From positions 1 to 64,000 of the forward strand of contig NZ_JHWD01000001.1 in assembly GCF_000622225.1 (NCBI RefSeq): a stretch of DNA of 64,000 nt, given 5' to 3'. Shown here piece by piece: positions 43,965 through 52,645 of this stretch (the first letter of the stretch is position 1; every line of letters begins with the position of its first letter). The notes below the pieces were generated by a model, which was given only the letters and a program-made list of their open reading frames with translations, had not been told where the DNA came from and ran no database searches. The position numbers were made by a program, and so were the translations under genes. The DNA is from Roseomonas mucosa ATCC BAA-692 (lineage in GTDB: Bacteria; Pseudomonadota; Alphaproteobacteria; Acetobacterales; Acetobacteraceae).

Positions 43965-44840
43965 ATGGAACTCAATCAGGTCAGCTATTTCATCAACTTG
44001 GCCGAGACGCTGAATTTTACAGCAGCGGCGCGGTTGAGCGGTGTGTCCCAGCCAAGTCTGACACGCGCGATCCGCCGCTTGGAGGAAGAACTCGGCGGTC
44101 CGCTCATTTATCGCGATGGGAAGAACAGCCGTCTCACCGGCCTTGGCCAGGACGTGGAGGCTGAGTTTCGGCGCATGTTAGTCGCGATGAAAAGTGTTCG
44201 GCATCATTCTGAGAACTGGGCCATGGGAAGGCACCGGGTCTTGGACGTAGCCGTCGCTCCGACCGTCGGGCCGAAGCTTTTCACGACTTTTTTCGAGAGC
44301 GCGTTGGCCGAGGTGCCATCGATCGAGATCAAGATGCATTCGCTTGGGGCGAGTGAAGACACATCGGAGGTGCTGTCGGGCAAGTATCACGCATGCATCC
44401 TGCCACGCGAGACGCGGCCGGACCGCAAGCTTGATGTGCGACCTCTGTTCCGCGAGCGCTTCGTGCTCGGCTGTTCCGCAAAGCACCCGCTCGCGGCGAG
44501 CGATATCGTGCGCGGCGAGGACCTGTTGGAGTTCCCGTTCGTCGATCGTCTGAAGTGTGAGTTTCGCGAGCAGATCCTAGACCATTTCGCACGACGGGAG
44601 GTGCTGATGCGACCGCGCTTCCGGTCCGATCGTGACGATTGGGTGCAACGGGTCGTCGCCGAAGGCGAGGCCATATGCATCCTTCCGGAGCGGTCGGCTA
44701 CAGCCCAAGGTCTGGTTACCCGCCCTATCGACGGGTTCGTCCTCGAACGAGAGGTCGTGATCGCGACGGTCTCCGGCTCCACGGCGCCGGTTGAGATCCG
44801 AAAGATCGCGCAGCTGGCGGCCAGATACGCGTGGAACTGA
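43965..44840 (+). CDS. LysR-family regulator with OxyR-position cysteine
   Basis: The 291-residue LysR protein has the helix-turn-helix FINLAETLNFTAAARLSGVSQPSLTRAIRRLEEELG, seen here as FTAAARLSGVSQPSLTRAI. Cysteines are at 144, 170 and 198. Cys198 in RLKCEFREQ lies where OxyR has its peroxide-sensing Cys199 followed by an RDQ-like motif. The second OxyR cysteine is missing. OxyR-like boxes begin 20 bases after this gene and recur at two other cargo promoters. It may be a one-cysteine oxidant sensor; that is inferred. Confidence 0.85.
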   Translation: MELNQVSYFINLAETLNFTAAARLSGVSQPSLTRAIRRLEEELGGPLIYRDGKNSRLTGLGQDVEAEFRRMLVAMKSVRHHSENWAMGRHRVLDVAVAPTVGPKLFTTFFESALAEVPSIEIKMHSLGASEDTSEVLSGKYHACILPRETRPDRKLDVRPLFRERFVLGCSAKHPLAASDIVRGEDLLEFPFVDRLKCEFREQILDHFARREVLMRPRFRSDRDDWVQRVVAEGEAICILPERSATAQGLVTRPIDGFVLEREVVIATVSGSTAPVEIRKIAQLAARYAWN

Positions 44841-44860
44841 ACACCGCTGACACAGCGGAG

Positions 44861-44915
44861 CTATCGAAACTATACGCACAGCGTATTGGATAAATATATT
44901 TGGCACTGCGATAGT
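44861..44915 (+). promoter_or_regulatory. OxyR-like box and promoter of msrBA
   Basis: CTAT-N7-ATAC-N7-GTAT (44861-44886) has the four-base units and 7-base spacing of OxyR sites. It runs into TTGGAT (44886-44891) and, 18 bases later, GATAGT (44910-44915), usable as -35 and -10. A site just upstream of -35 is the usual activator position. Confidence 0.6.
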
Positions 44916-44986
44916 CGAGGCGACCGTCAAGCAAGATAAGATGTCCGTAATGTGCCTGGCCCTGTAACCAAGTATTGGAGACGATC

Positions 44987-45430
44987 ATGAAGTTTGAAAA
45001 GTCTCAGGCAGCGATCGACCGCCTGACCCCCGAGCAACGCCGGATCACTCAGGAAGACGGCACGGAGCGGGCCTTCACCGGTGAATACAACGACAACAAG
45101 GAACCGGGCATCTACGTCGATGTCGTGTCCGGCGAGCCGCTTTTCGCATCGACGGACAAGTTCGAGTCGAAATCCGGCTGGCCCAGCTTCACCAAGCCTA
45201 TCGTCCCCGCGCACGTGAACGAGGTGCGGGACAGTTCTCACGGCATGGTCCGGACGGAAGTTCGATCGGTCCATGGCGACAGCCATCTCGGCCACGTGTT
45301 CCCCGACGGTCCGGCCGACCGTGGCGGACTGCGGTATTGCATCAACTCGGCCGCCCTTCGCTTCATCCCGCGCGATGAGATGGAAGCCGAGGGCTACGGC
45401 GAGTATCTCGATCAGGTGGAGGAGGCGTAA
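44987..45430 (+). CDS. msrB: Methionine-R-sulfoxide reductase MsrB
   Basis: The 147-residue enzyme has [19 protein letters not shown] and the catalytic cysteine in [11 protein letters not shown]. The two CxxC pairs that bind zinc in many MsrB proteins are absent (DVVSGEPLF and DSHLGHVF in their places), so it is the zinc-free form. TTGGAG precedes the ATG. It is followed one base later by msrA, an operon covering both sulfoxide isomers. Confidence 0.95.
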   Translation: MKFEKSQAAIDRLTPEQRRITQEDGTERAFTGEYNDNKEPGIYVDVVSGEPLFASTDKFESKSGWPSFTKPIVPAHVNEVRDSSHGMVRTEVRSVHGDSHLGHVFPDGPADRGGLRYCINSAALRFIPRDEMEAEGYGEYLDQVEEA

Positions 45431-45431
45431 C

Positions 45432-45971
45432 ATGCATCAGCGCGCTGTTCTCGCAGGCGGATGTTTTTGGGGCATGCAGGATCTGATCCGCAAGCAGCCC
45501 GGCATCGTGTCGACCCGCGTCGGATACACCGGTGGCGACGTCCCGAACGCCACCTATCGCAATCACGGCACTCACGCTGAAGGGATCGAGATCATTTTCG
45601 ACCCGGCAGCGACAAGCTACCGCAACATCCTCGAATACTTCTTCCAGATCCACGACCCGACGACGAAAGATCGGCAAGGCAACGATCGCGGCCTCTCCTA
45701 TCGATCAGGCATCTACTATGTCGACGAGGAGCAGAAACGGGTCGCCGAGGAGACGATCGCCGACGTCGACGCCTCCGGACTGTGGGACGGAAAAGTCGTC
45801 ACCGAAGTCGAGCCCGTCGGCGATTTCTGGGAAGCGGAGCCGGAGCACCAAGACTATCTCGAGAAGCGCCCGGGCGGTTACACGTGCCATTTCCCGCGCG
45901 CGAATTGGGTGCTCCCCAAGCGTGACGACGCTGGTGCTACCCAGCCTACCACCGGAGCGGCAGCTGAATAG
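45432..45971 (+). CDS. msrA: Peptide methionine-S-sulfoxide reductase MsrA (copy 2)
   Basis: The 179-residue enzyme has GGCFWG at residues 9-14 and a resolving cysteine in GGYTCHF. GGAGG from the end of msrB is its ribosome site. It differs clearly from the copy at 41947, so the two were not made by a recent duplication. A strong stem-loop lies 45 bases downstream. Confidence 0.95.
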   Translation: MHQRAVLAGGCFWGMQDLIRKQPGIVSTRVGYTGGDVPNATYRNHGTHAEGIEIIFDPAATSYRNILEYFFQIHDPTTKDRQGNDRGLSYRSGIYYVDEEQKRVAEETIADVDASGLWDGKVVTEVEPVGDFWEAEPEHQDYLEKRPGGYTCHFPRANWVLPKRDDAGATQPTTGAAAE

Positions 45972-46015
45972 CTGCAGCGCCTATCGCGACATAGCGCTCT
46001 GCATCGCAAGCAATG

Positions 46016-46042
46016 GGACCGCATCGGCGAACGATGCGGTCC
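46016..46042 (+). terminator. Strong stem-loop after msrBA
   Basis: GGACCGCATCG (46016-46026) and CGATGCGGTCC (46032-46042) form a perfect 11-bp stem with loop GCGAA. There is no T tract, so it may end or protect the msrBA message rather than act as a classical terminator. Confidence 0.55.
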
Positions 46043-46105
46043 TCGAACGGCCCCTCAAGCGGTCATGCCGCTTGCCGGCCATCGATTTGGTAGGATTGCC
46101 CCAGC

Positions 46106-46810
46106 ATGCCAGACCTTTCGTCATATCCGATCACCGAGCGCTGGCCTGCCTCCAATCCTGATCTCCTGCAACTCTATGCGGCGCCCACGCCCAACGGCGT
46201 CAAGGTGTCCATCATGCTTGAGGAGACCGGGCTGCCATACGAGCCGCACTTTATCGACATCAGCAAAAACGAGACCAAAGACCCCGCATTCGTGTCGCTG
46301 AACCCAAACGGGCGGATCCCTGCGATCATCGATCCGTCAGGCCCCGATGGTGAGCCGCTCGGGGTTTGGGAGTCCGGTGCGATCCTCGTTTACCTTGCCG
46401 AGAAGACGGGCCGGCTGATCCCACCGGGACAAGCCAGGCGCTATGAGGTGCTGAGCTGGGTATTCTTCCAGATGTCTGCGATCGGCCCGATGTTCGGTCA
46501 GCTGGGCTTCTTCCTGCGCTGGGGCGGAAAGGACTACGAAGACAAGCGGCCTCAGCAACGGTTCGCCGACGAGTCGAAGCGCCTGCTGGGAATCTTGGAT
46601 CGCCAGCTTGATGGGCGCGAGTGGATCGTCGACGACTATTCCATCGCCGACATCGCGACGCTCGGCTGGGTCAATGCCCTGGTCGGCACCTATGACGCCG
46701 GCGACCTGTTGCGCATCGCCGATCATCGGAACGTCCGGGGTTGGTTGGATCGCGGCCTCGCTCGACCAGCCGTGCAGCGGGGCCTGGTCATCCCGGCGAG
46801 GCCCGCATGA
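46106..46810 (+). CDS. Glutathione S-transferase (YghU/Ure2-like)
   Basis: The 234-residue protein has a thioredoxin-fold N-domain (LYAAPTPNGVKVSIMLEETGLPYE, in parts; LNPNGRIPAIID; WESGAILVYLAEKTG) and a helical C-domain with YSIADIATLGWV. The NGVKVS motif is that of Ure2p/YghU types, which reduce peroxides or disulfides with glutathione. The gene overlaps corA (ATGA). Confidence 0.9.
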   Translation: MPDLSSYPITERWPASNPDLLQLYAAPTPNGVKVSIMLEETGLPYEPHFIDISKNETKDPAFVSLNPNGRIPAIIDPSGPDGEPLGVWESGAILVYLAEKTGRLIPPGQARRYEVLSWVFFQMSAIGPMFGQLGFFLRWGGKDYEDKRPQQRFADESKRLLGILDRQLDGREWIVDDYSIADIATLGWVNALVGTYDAGDLLRIADHRNVRGWLDRGLARPAVQRGLVIPARPA

Positions 46811-47775
46811 GCGTCATCGCCGCTTATTATTACAACGAGGGTCGCCGCATCCGCGAGGTCGCTATCGACGAGCGGATCGAACTCGACAAGAACCGATCTG
46901 GCTTCTGCTGGATCGGGCTCAGCGAGCCTTCGGTCAGCGAACTCAGGGCGCTTCAGGCGACCTACAATCTGCATCCATTGGCGATCGATAACGCGATGCA
47001 CCCGATGTGCCCGCCGAAGCTCGAAGTCTATAACGGCGAGCTTTACGTCGTCGCTCAGACGGCCGAGCTGGTCGGGGACCGCATACGCTACGGCAAGACG
47101 GCGATCTTCACTGGTCACAACCATCTGATCACCGTGCGTCACGGCAACGCCGGAGCGCTCGGCAATCTTCGCGAGCAGCTTGAGGGTTCGCCTGCTCAGT
47201 TTGGTAAGGGTGTCGATTACGTCCTGCACGCCATCCTTCACCGCATCGTCGATCAGTATCTGCCGATCTTCGAAATGATCGAAGACGACGTCCTCGCGAT
47301 GGAGAGGCGATCGCTCGACGACTTCCTGGGGCGGGAGGAGGTCGCGCGCATCTTCGGCTTGCGGTGCGAATTGACCCGTTTCCAGCGAACCCTTGGCGCT
47401 ATGGCGGAACTGGTGCGCAAGCTTGTTCGCGGACATTTCCCGTGTATCAGCGCTGAGGTGCGGCCGTATTTCAACGACGTTGCCGACCACGTCGACCGCG
47501 TCCAGTCCATGGTCGATGGCCTCCTCCAGGTGCTGTCCACGGTCTTCGAATTCAGCAGCCTTCTCGAGGCGCAAAGGACAGGCGTCATCACACGCCAACT
47601 CGCTGCATGGGCGGCGATACTCGCGGTCCCTACGGCTATCGCGGGGATATATGGAATGAACTTCAGGAACATGCCGGAGCTGGACACAGCGTACGGCTAC
47701 TTCGTCGTGCTCGGCCTGATGCTGACGTTCTGTCTTTTCCTGTTCGTCCGCTTCAAGCGAGCCAAGTGGCTGTGA
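46807..47775 (+). CDS. corA: CorA-family magnesium/cobalt channel
   Basis: The 322-residue protein has a long helical cytoplasmic part and two C-terminal membrane segments, with the CorA signature YGMNFRNMPE between them. It imports Mg2+ or Co2+. Its start overlaps the GST stop, so the two are co-translated. Confidence 0.9.
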   Translation: MSVIAAYYYNEGRRIREVAIDERIELDKNRSGFCWIGLSEPSVSELRALQATYNLHPLAIDNAMHPMCPPKLEVYNGELYVVAQTAELVGDRIRYGKTAIFTGHNHLITVRHGNAGALGNLREQLEGSPAQFGKGVDYVLHAILHRIVDQYLPIFEMIEDDVLAMERRSLDDFLGREEVARIFGLRCELTRFQRTLGAMAELVRKLVRGHFPCISAEVRPYFNDVADHVDRVQSMVDGLLQVLSTVFEFSSLLEAQRTGVITRQLAAWAAILAVPTAIAGIYGMNFRNMPELDTAYGYFVVLGLMLTFCLFLFVRFKRAKWL

Positions 47776-47869
47776 TGGCGCTCCGCACCTTCCGTGCTGG
47801 TCGGTCACCGCGCCAATGCGCGCCTTCGGTCGGCGCGCAACCCTTACAATCCGAACTCGAGGTGCGTTG

Positions 47870-48442
47870 ATGACAACTCAAGTGACAGACGTTCTGGACG
47901 CCGTGCAGTCTTTCGTGGCTAAGGGCTATGACCGAGAGTACCGTGTGAAGGACGGCGCTCTCGTCGATCTCGAGCTCGGATCGACCCTCGACGCATGCAG
48001 CATCCGTGTCGATGCCGCGGTACGCCTCGAAAGCGGCGATGGAGCCGAAGACGCATCGAACATCTACGCCATCACCGACCCGGCGACCGAGCACAAAGGT
48101 CTGCTGATCGATGCCTTCGATGTGTTCGACGAGATATGCCACCGCGACCTGTCCGAACGGCTTCTTGAGCATCGTGAAACATCTCCGGCCGGTGACGCGG
48201 ACGTGCCGAGCAAGCATGGGCTGCGCAAGGTCTATAAAAGCGAGTTTGATCGCGACCCTGAGCGTTACGTTCTGCGGGAAGGCTTCCCAGACTTCCCGGC
48301 ATGCCCGTTCGGGGGAGCCTTCAGCATCCTTGGCTTCGATACAGCAGAACAATCATACGTCTGGCTCGTGACGAGCATTATTCGGGATCCCCGGCTGATA
48401 AGGATTCCCTACCAGGGCGAAGACGTGATTCCCGACGAATGA
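47870..48442 (+). CDS. Hypothetical protein with a PRPP-synthetase-labelled small domain
   Basis: The N-terminal 105 residues (VLDAVQSFVAKGYDREYRVKDG, IYAITDPATEHKGLLIDAFDVF) resemble short proteins often labelled phosphoribosylpyrophosphate synthetase, although they have no PRPP-synthase motif. The remaining 85 residues (FPDFPACPFGGAFSILGFD, VTSIIRDPRLIRIPY) are not recognised. The ribosome site is poor. No function is assigned. Confidence 0.55.
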   Translation: MTTQVTDVLDAVQSFVAKGYDREYRVKDGALVDLELGSTLDACSIRVDAAVRLESGDGAEDASNIYAITDPATEHKGLLIDAFDVFDEICHRDLSERLLEHRETSPAGDADVPSKHGLRKVYKSEFDRDPERYVLREGFPDFPACPFGGAFSILGFDTAEQSYVWLVTSIIRDPRLIRIPYQGEDVIPDE

Positions 48443-48523
48443 GGTCGGCGCAGCGTGCGGGAACAAATTGGACCCGAACGAAGGATGGGATTTCCCTTTC
48501 AGGTCAGCGATAACGAGGCAGAG

Positions 48524-48973
48524 ATGGACTGGAATAAGGACCACATTCGCGAGACCATGCTGTCTCTTGAGACAGCGGCACTGAAAAGCGCTCGCGAGAA
48601 GTATCTGGATTACGTTTCCACCGCGCGCCTCGATCGCAGCGAGCCGATCGAGAACGACGAGCAGGCGCAAGCCGAGGTGGCGAGCGATTTCGCTGAGGCG
48701 CTCGATGACACTCTCGATGACTATGTTGATAAGCTCGACAAGCTTCGGACGATCGATTTTGGACCGAAGTCAGAAGTCTCGGAAGGCGCCGTCGTCAAGC
48801 TGTCCGGCAAGCACTTCGTCATTTCGGTCTCGACTGGCAGGTTCATTTGTCATGGGCAGGAACTGATGGGCATCTCGACGATGGCCCCGATCTACGAGGC
48901 GATCGAAGGCGCGCGAGCCGGGGAAACGGTGCAGTTCAATGGCCGCGATTTGACCGTGGAGGCTGTTGCGTAG
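48524..48973 (+). CDS. Gre-factor-like C-terminal domain protein
   Basis: ATG 48524 with GAGG upstream gives 149 residues. The N-terminal half is acidic and helical. The C-terminal half (GAVVKLSGKHFVISVSTG, GISTMAPIYEAIEGARAGETVQF) resembles the FKBP-like domain of GreA/GreB. The usual paired coiled-coil acidic tip is not obvious, so it may bind RNA polymerase without cleavage-factor activity. That is inferred. Confidence 0.6.
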   Translation: MDWNKDHIRETMLSLETAALKSAREKYLDYVSTARLDRSEPIENDEQAQAEVASDFAEALDDTLDDYVDKLDKLRTIDFGPKSEVSEGAVVKLSGKHFVISVSTGRFICHGQELMGISTMAPIYEAIEGARAGETVQFNGRDLTVEAVA

Positions 48974-49079
48974 GCAAGGACCCGCGGTCCTCGGATCGTG
49001 AGTGCGGGCCATCGACGTTCGCAGCCTGACTGGACGACTGCTGGCCTCCCCATAGCTCCTTCTCGCAGATGATCGGCAC

Positions 49080-49376
49080 TTACGAGCCAAGCCACCCCAG
49101 ACCTGCGTAGGCGAGCATTCCCAATACCATCGCCACGATGACCTGGTTCGTGGCGATCGCTGCACCCAGCGCGACACCGGCCGCGATCCAGGTTGGAGGT
49201 GGCTGACCGATCAACGACGAAGCGACCAAGCTGACCACGATCAGCCCAGGCAACTCGTCCAGAACCCAAGCCTGCCTGGAAACCCTAATTCGCTCACCGG
49301 CAATCAACCCGGCGACCCGGATCGCAAACGCAGCCACGACGAGCAAACCGACGACAGCCCAGTGCGAAGCGCTCAT
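49080..49376 (-). CDS. azlD: AzlD-type branched-chain amino acid export subunit
   Basis: The 98-residue protein has three membrane segments and the AzlD blocks LDELPGLIVVSLVASSLI and ATNQVIVAMVLGMLAYAGL. It overlaps azlC (ATGA at 49374-49377 on the minus strand). Together AzlCD export branched-chain or related amino acids. Confidence 0.9.
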   Translation of the reverse strand: MSASHWAVVGLLVVAAFAIRVAGLIAGERIRVSRQAWVLDELPGLIVVSLVASSLIGQPPPTWIAAGVALGAAIATNQVIVAMVLGMLAYAGLGWLGS

Positions 49377-50098
49377 CAGGCTGCCGCCTCGATCCTGCGC
49401 TTCAAGGAGATCACCACCAAGCCGAAGAATGCGCCGACGATGATCCCGTAAGCTTTGGGCATGCCGAGCGAGATGACGGCCATGGTCGCTGCCGCGGCCA
49501 TGGTCCATGGCAGGGCTTGGGAACGTCCCCGCCACAGACCTCGCGCCATTGCAATGAAGGCCGCCGTGAACGCGAAGCTCAGGCCAAAGCGTCCGAGATC
49601 GGGCAGCGCGGCGCCAAGCAAAGCCCCGAGCGTCGTGGAGGCTGTCCACATGGAGATATTCACCAGCCCTGAGCCTATGAGGAATGGTGCTCCGACATCG
49701 GGGGACTTTGCCCGCTCGGACATCGTCAAAGCCCAGTTCTCGTCGCCAGTAATGTGGATGGCGAAGAGCTTTTTCCTCAGCGACAAGCCGGCCAGCACCT
49801 CGGATAAAGAGGCGATGATGCCGACATAGCGCAGGTTCAGTGACGCACCGGCCAGAACCGCGCCCAACACGACACCTGTGGAAGCGAACTGCTCAACCGC
49901 GATGATCTGCGAAGAGCCCGCATGGGTAGAGGCGCTCATGATCGCGACGCCCCACCATGGGAAACCTACCTGTACGGCCAGGAAACCGAAGGCCAAGCCA
50001 TACACGCTGGCCCCGAAGGCCAACGGGAGGATGGCGATCGCCCCCCGTTTAGCCTCGTATGCGTCTCTCGGGGCTGAAGCCTTCACGCCCTCATCCAT
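49376..50098 (-). CDS. azlC: AzlC-type branched-chain amino acid export subunit
   Basis: The 240-residue protein has about seven membrane segments, with PLAFGASVYGLAFGFLA, MSASTHAGSSQIIAVEQF and a C-terminal KRRIE tail. Start ATG 50098 has AGGTGG upstream; a GTG 12 bases earlier is possible. It is first in the azlCD pair. Confidence 0.9.
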   Translation of the reverse strand: MDEGVKASAPRDAYEAKRGAIAILPLAFGASVYGLAFGFLAVQVGFPWWGVAIMSASTHAGSSQIIAVEQFASTGVVLGAVLAGASLNLRYVGIIASLSEVLAGLSLRKKLFAIHITGDENWALTMSERAKSPDVGAPFLIGSGLVNISMWTASTTLGALLGAALPDLGRFGLSFAFTAAFIAMARGLWRGRSQALPWTMAAAATMAVISLGMPKAYGIIVGAFFGLVVISLKRRIEAAA

Positions 50099-50174
50099 GA
50101 CGCGTTCCACCTTGTTCTCAGCCAGGCTCCTCTAACAGCCGACTGGCAGTCCTTCGGTTATGGGCATCGTCGTC

Positions 50175-51446
50175 TCAGCGGCGCTGATCCGCCGGGGTTC
50201 GTATCATCGCGTCGAGCGACCCGGTTATCATCGCCGTGCTCGGGCAGCGTGTCGCTCTTGTCTTGACGGATCGGTCGGAGTGCCTACGCACACCGGCCAA
50301 GACCGCCAGGGCAGTCAGCAATGCCGCCGCGTAGAGGAACAGGCCGCCAGGACCGAGGAGGTCCATCACCAGGCCTCCGATGAGCGGCCCGGCGGCGGTT
50401 CCGATCCCGTTGAGTAGGAGAAGTCCGCGAGCGGTGCCCAGCAGCCGACCCGGAGGAAGGTCGTCGTTCGCAACGGCAAGGCATAGCGAATAGATGGGAA
50501 TACCGAAGCCGCCGAACAGCGCGCCCGCCGCAAGTAGCACAGGCAGAGGCGCGTCCGCAGCCAGCGCTACGCCGATCGCGGCCGCCGCGGAAGCCAGGGC
50601 GGCGCCGGCAATGACGAGTGTCCGCGACACGCGGTCCGATAGCCATCCCAATGGCCACTGCAGCACGAGCGTTCCACCAAGGACCGCAGCCATGAACGAA
50701 GAAATGCCGCCCACATCGAGGCCAATCCTCTGCGCAAAATTGGGCCCTAGTCCCCAGAAGCCGCCGATGGCCAGACCGGCTAGGAAAACGCCGACCGACG
50801 GAAGGGGCGAAATTGCAACGAGATCGCGAAAGGCGACGGGCTCCTGTTGAACCTCGGCCGGGGGATGACTGGGCAGTAGCGTGACGGGGACGACGGCCGC
50901 AGATATCAGCAGCGAGACGAACAGGAACAGCGTCACGTCTGCGGGTGGAGCGATGTTGAGAAGCGCTTGACCAAGGGCCCATGAACCCATCGAAACAACG
51001 CCGAAAATCGACAAAAGCTGACCGCGCGTGGATTGAATCGCGTGAGCGTTGAGCCAGCTCTCAGTCGCCAGGATCATGCCTGCATAGGCGAAACCGGTCA
51101 CAAGGCGAAGCGGCATCCATACGTTCGCCTCCACGAATGCGACATGAAGAAGAGCCGTCATCGAGGCGATCGCGGCGAAGCCAGCGAAAGTCCTCACATG
51201 ACCGACGGACACGATCATCCTGGGCAGCGTGAGAGCGCCAATGGTGAAGCCCGCAAAGTATAGGGACATCATCGCGCTGATCGTTTGAGCGGAAAAGCCT
51301 TCCTCACCAGCCCTCACGATCAGAAGGGTACCCAATAGACCATTGCCCAAGAGCAAGGTGGCGACACTCAACAACAGCGCTGCGACCGGCGCCAGAACGA
51401 GCCCCCGCGCGCAGGCCGCCTTCACGCTATCCATCGCCTGACTCAT
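50175..51446 (-). CDS. Major facilitator superfamily transporter
   Basis: The 423-residue protein has about twelve membrane segments, with the YfkF/YcaD-like opening LLLGNGLLGTLLIVRAGEEGF and GWLSDRVSRTLVI as the loop between halves. The substrate is unknown. The start overlaps the DM13 gene (ATGA), making it the third gene of a redoxin-DM13-MFS operon. Confidence 0.85.
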   Translation of the reverse strand: MSQAMDSVKAACARGLVLAPVAALLLSVATLLLGNGLLGTLLIVRAGEEGFSAQTISAMMSLYFAGFTIGALTLPRMIVSVGHVRTFAGFAAIASMTALLHVAFVEANVWMPLRLVTGFAYAGMILATESWLNAHAIQSTRGQLLSIFGVVSMGSWALGQALLNIAPPADVTLFLFVSLLISAAVVPVTLLPSHPPAEVQQEPVAFRDLVAISPLPSVGVFLAGLAIGGFWGLGPNFAQRIGLDVGGISSFMAAVLGGTLVLQWPLGWLSDRVSRTLVIAGAALASAAAAIGVALAADAPLPVLLAAGALFGGFGIPIYSLCLAVANDDLPPGRLLGTARGLLLLNGIGTAAGPLIGGLVMDLLGPGGLFLYAAALLTALAVLAGVRRHSDRSVKTRATRCPSTAMITGSLDAMIRTPADQRR

Positions 51447-51934
51447 TTCCGAGCCTGGCGCGGCGGCTGATACGCCGCAGAACTGATGAACTGATCGAAG
51501 GCTTCGCACCAGATGACAACGGCACTGTAGTCGCGAACGTCGATGTCGGCGGGCACCTCCATAATGAAGCCGTTGAAGGCCCTCACATCGCCGACCCGAA
51601 CGGACGCGGCCTTGATCGCGAGGAACGCTTCCTCGGTCTCTACGAAGTGCGGGGCGAGATAAAGCTTGTAGTCCGGCCCGGGAGAGAGACGGCCAATGTG
51701 CGCGATCCGGTGAGGCAGGATCTGCACTTCGCCTTCACCCCAGTGCAGCAGGTCGCTGCCGGCTAGATCACGAGAAAGCTTTCCCGAATAGAGCGCCTCA
51801 GGCGTCGAACTCCTCAACGCAGCTTCAGTGGGCGACGCCGGCGCGGTGAGGATAGGCAGCGTGTAGATGCCGGCAGCAAAGCCTGTGATGCCAACGACGA
51901 AGTGGGTGCAGGCTAGAATGAGCCACCGTGGCAT
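51443..51934 (-). CDS. DM13-domain protein
   Basis: The 163-residue protein has one N-terminal membrane or signal segment (about 5-25). A DM13 domain follows, with the conserved GRLSPGPDYKLYLAP, GDVRAFNGFIMEVP and the invariant cysteine in YSAVVIWCEAFDQF. DM13 domains are predicted electron-transfer modules. It starts three bases after the redoxin gene. Confidence 0.85.
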   Translation of the reverse strand: MPRWLILACTHFVVGITGFAAGIYTLPILTAPASPTEAALRSSTPEALYSGKLSRDLAGSDLLHWGEGEVQILPHRIAHIGRLSPGPDYKLYLAPHFVETEEAFLAIKAASVRVGDVRAFNGFIMEVPADIDVRDYSAVVIWCEAFDQFISSAAYQPPRQARK

Positions 51935-51937
51935 GTT

Positions 51938-52411
51938 TCACGAGCTCTCCAAATTTGCCACCAAACGATCCGCGTCCAGGTGGAAATCCGAAAAGACGAC
52001 GCAACCGTCGGCGTTGATGACCGTGAACCACGGCGTTCCCCGTGTCCGGTAATCCTCCATGAACGTTGGAAACGCAGCACCAGGCGGCGGTTCGTCGTGC
52101 CCGAAAGCGACGGGGAGACGGTACTCCACCTGATTGATGCGCAACTTGTCGAATGTATTTTCGTGCGCGCCTTCGAAGACCGTCTGGATCACTGCGAATC
52201 CGACGCCTCTGGACTCCAGCGCACCATGCAATTTCTGCAGTGTAGGAAACCCATGCAGATGGCAGCCCCTGCACCAATGCTGAAACGCGAAAAGGACCTT
52301 CGGCCCTACGCCAAGATCCGATAGCTTGATCGGCGCCTTAAGGTCGCTTCCATCCACGCCGATCCACCGATGAATGCGAAGCTCTGGCGCTTGACGATCG
52401 GCCGCGCTCAT
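51938..52411 (-). CDS. Thioredoxin-fold (TlpA/redoxin-like) protein
   Basis: The 157-residue protein has a CxxC active site in FAFQHWCRGCHLHG and the cis-proline region RTGTPWF-like (TRGTPWFTVINADG). No signal peptide is seen, so it probably works in the cytoplasm. It is the first gene of the operon with DM13 and MFS, suggesting a redox relay to the membrane. The 234 bases upstream hold its promoter region, without a clear known motif. Confidence 0.85.
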   Translation of the reverse strand: MSAADRQAPELRIHRWIGVDGSDLKAPIKLSDLGVGPKVLFAFQHWCRGCHLHGFPTLQKLHGALESRGVGFAVIQTVFEGAHENTFDKLRINQVEYRLPVAFGHDEPPPGAAFPTFMEDYRTRGTPWFTVINADGCVVFSDFHLDADRLVANLESS

Positions 52412-52645
52412 CCCTCTCTCCGAACACGAAGCATGTGCCCGACGTGCAGCGAAAACTCGCGAGCGCAGGGGAACTGCTATACTTCACCGCCCCACGGCCC
52501 GAGCGTCGAATAGTCGATAAGACCAGAATCCTGTCTAGACTATACCCGACGAGGCCACGAGTTTACGTGGATGACTATGAATTCCAACGCCGGTCTTTTC
52601 CAATAGCGGCGTGACATAGTTTCTATGTCCTAGGCGGGAGCAAAT

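Noticed and set aside
52505..52545. ATAGTC/GACTAT pair upstream of the redoxin operon as a fourth OxyR box
   Set aside because: Arms do not have the 7-base unit spacing and the CTATCGAAACTATA core is absent.
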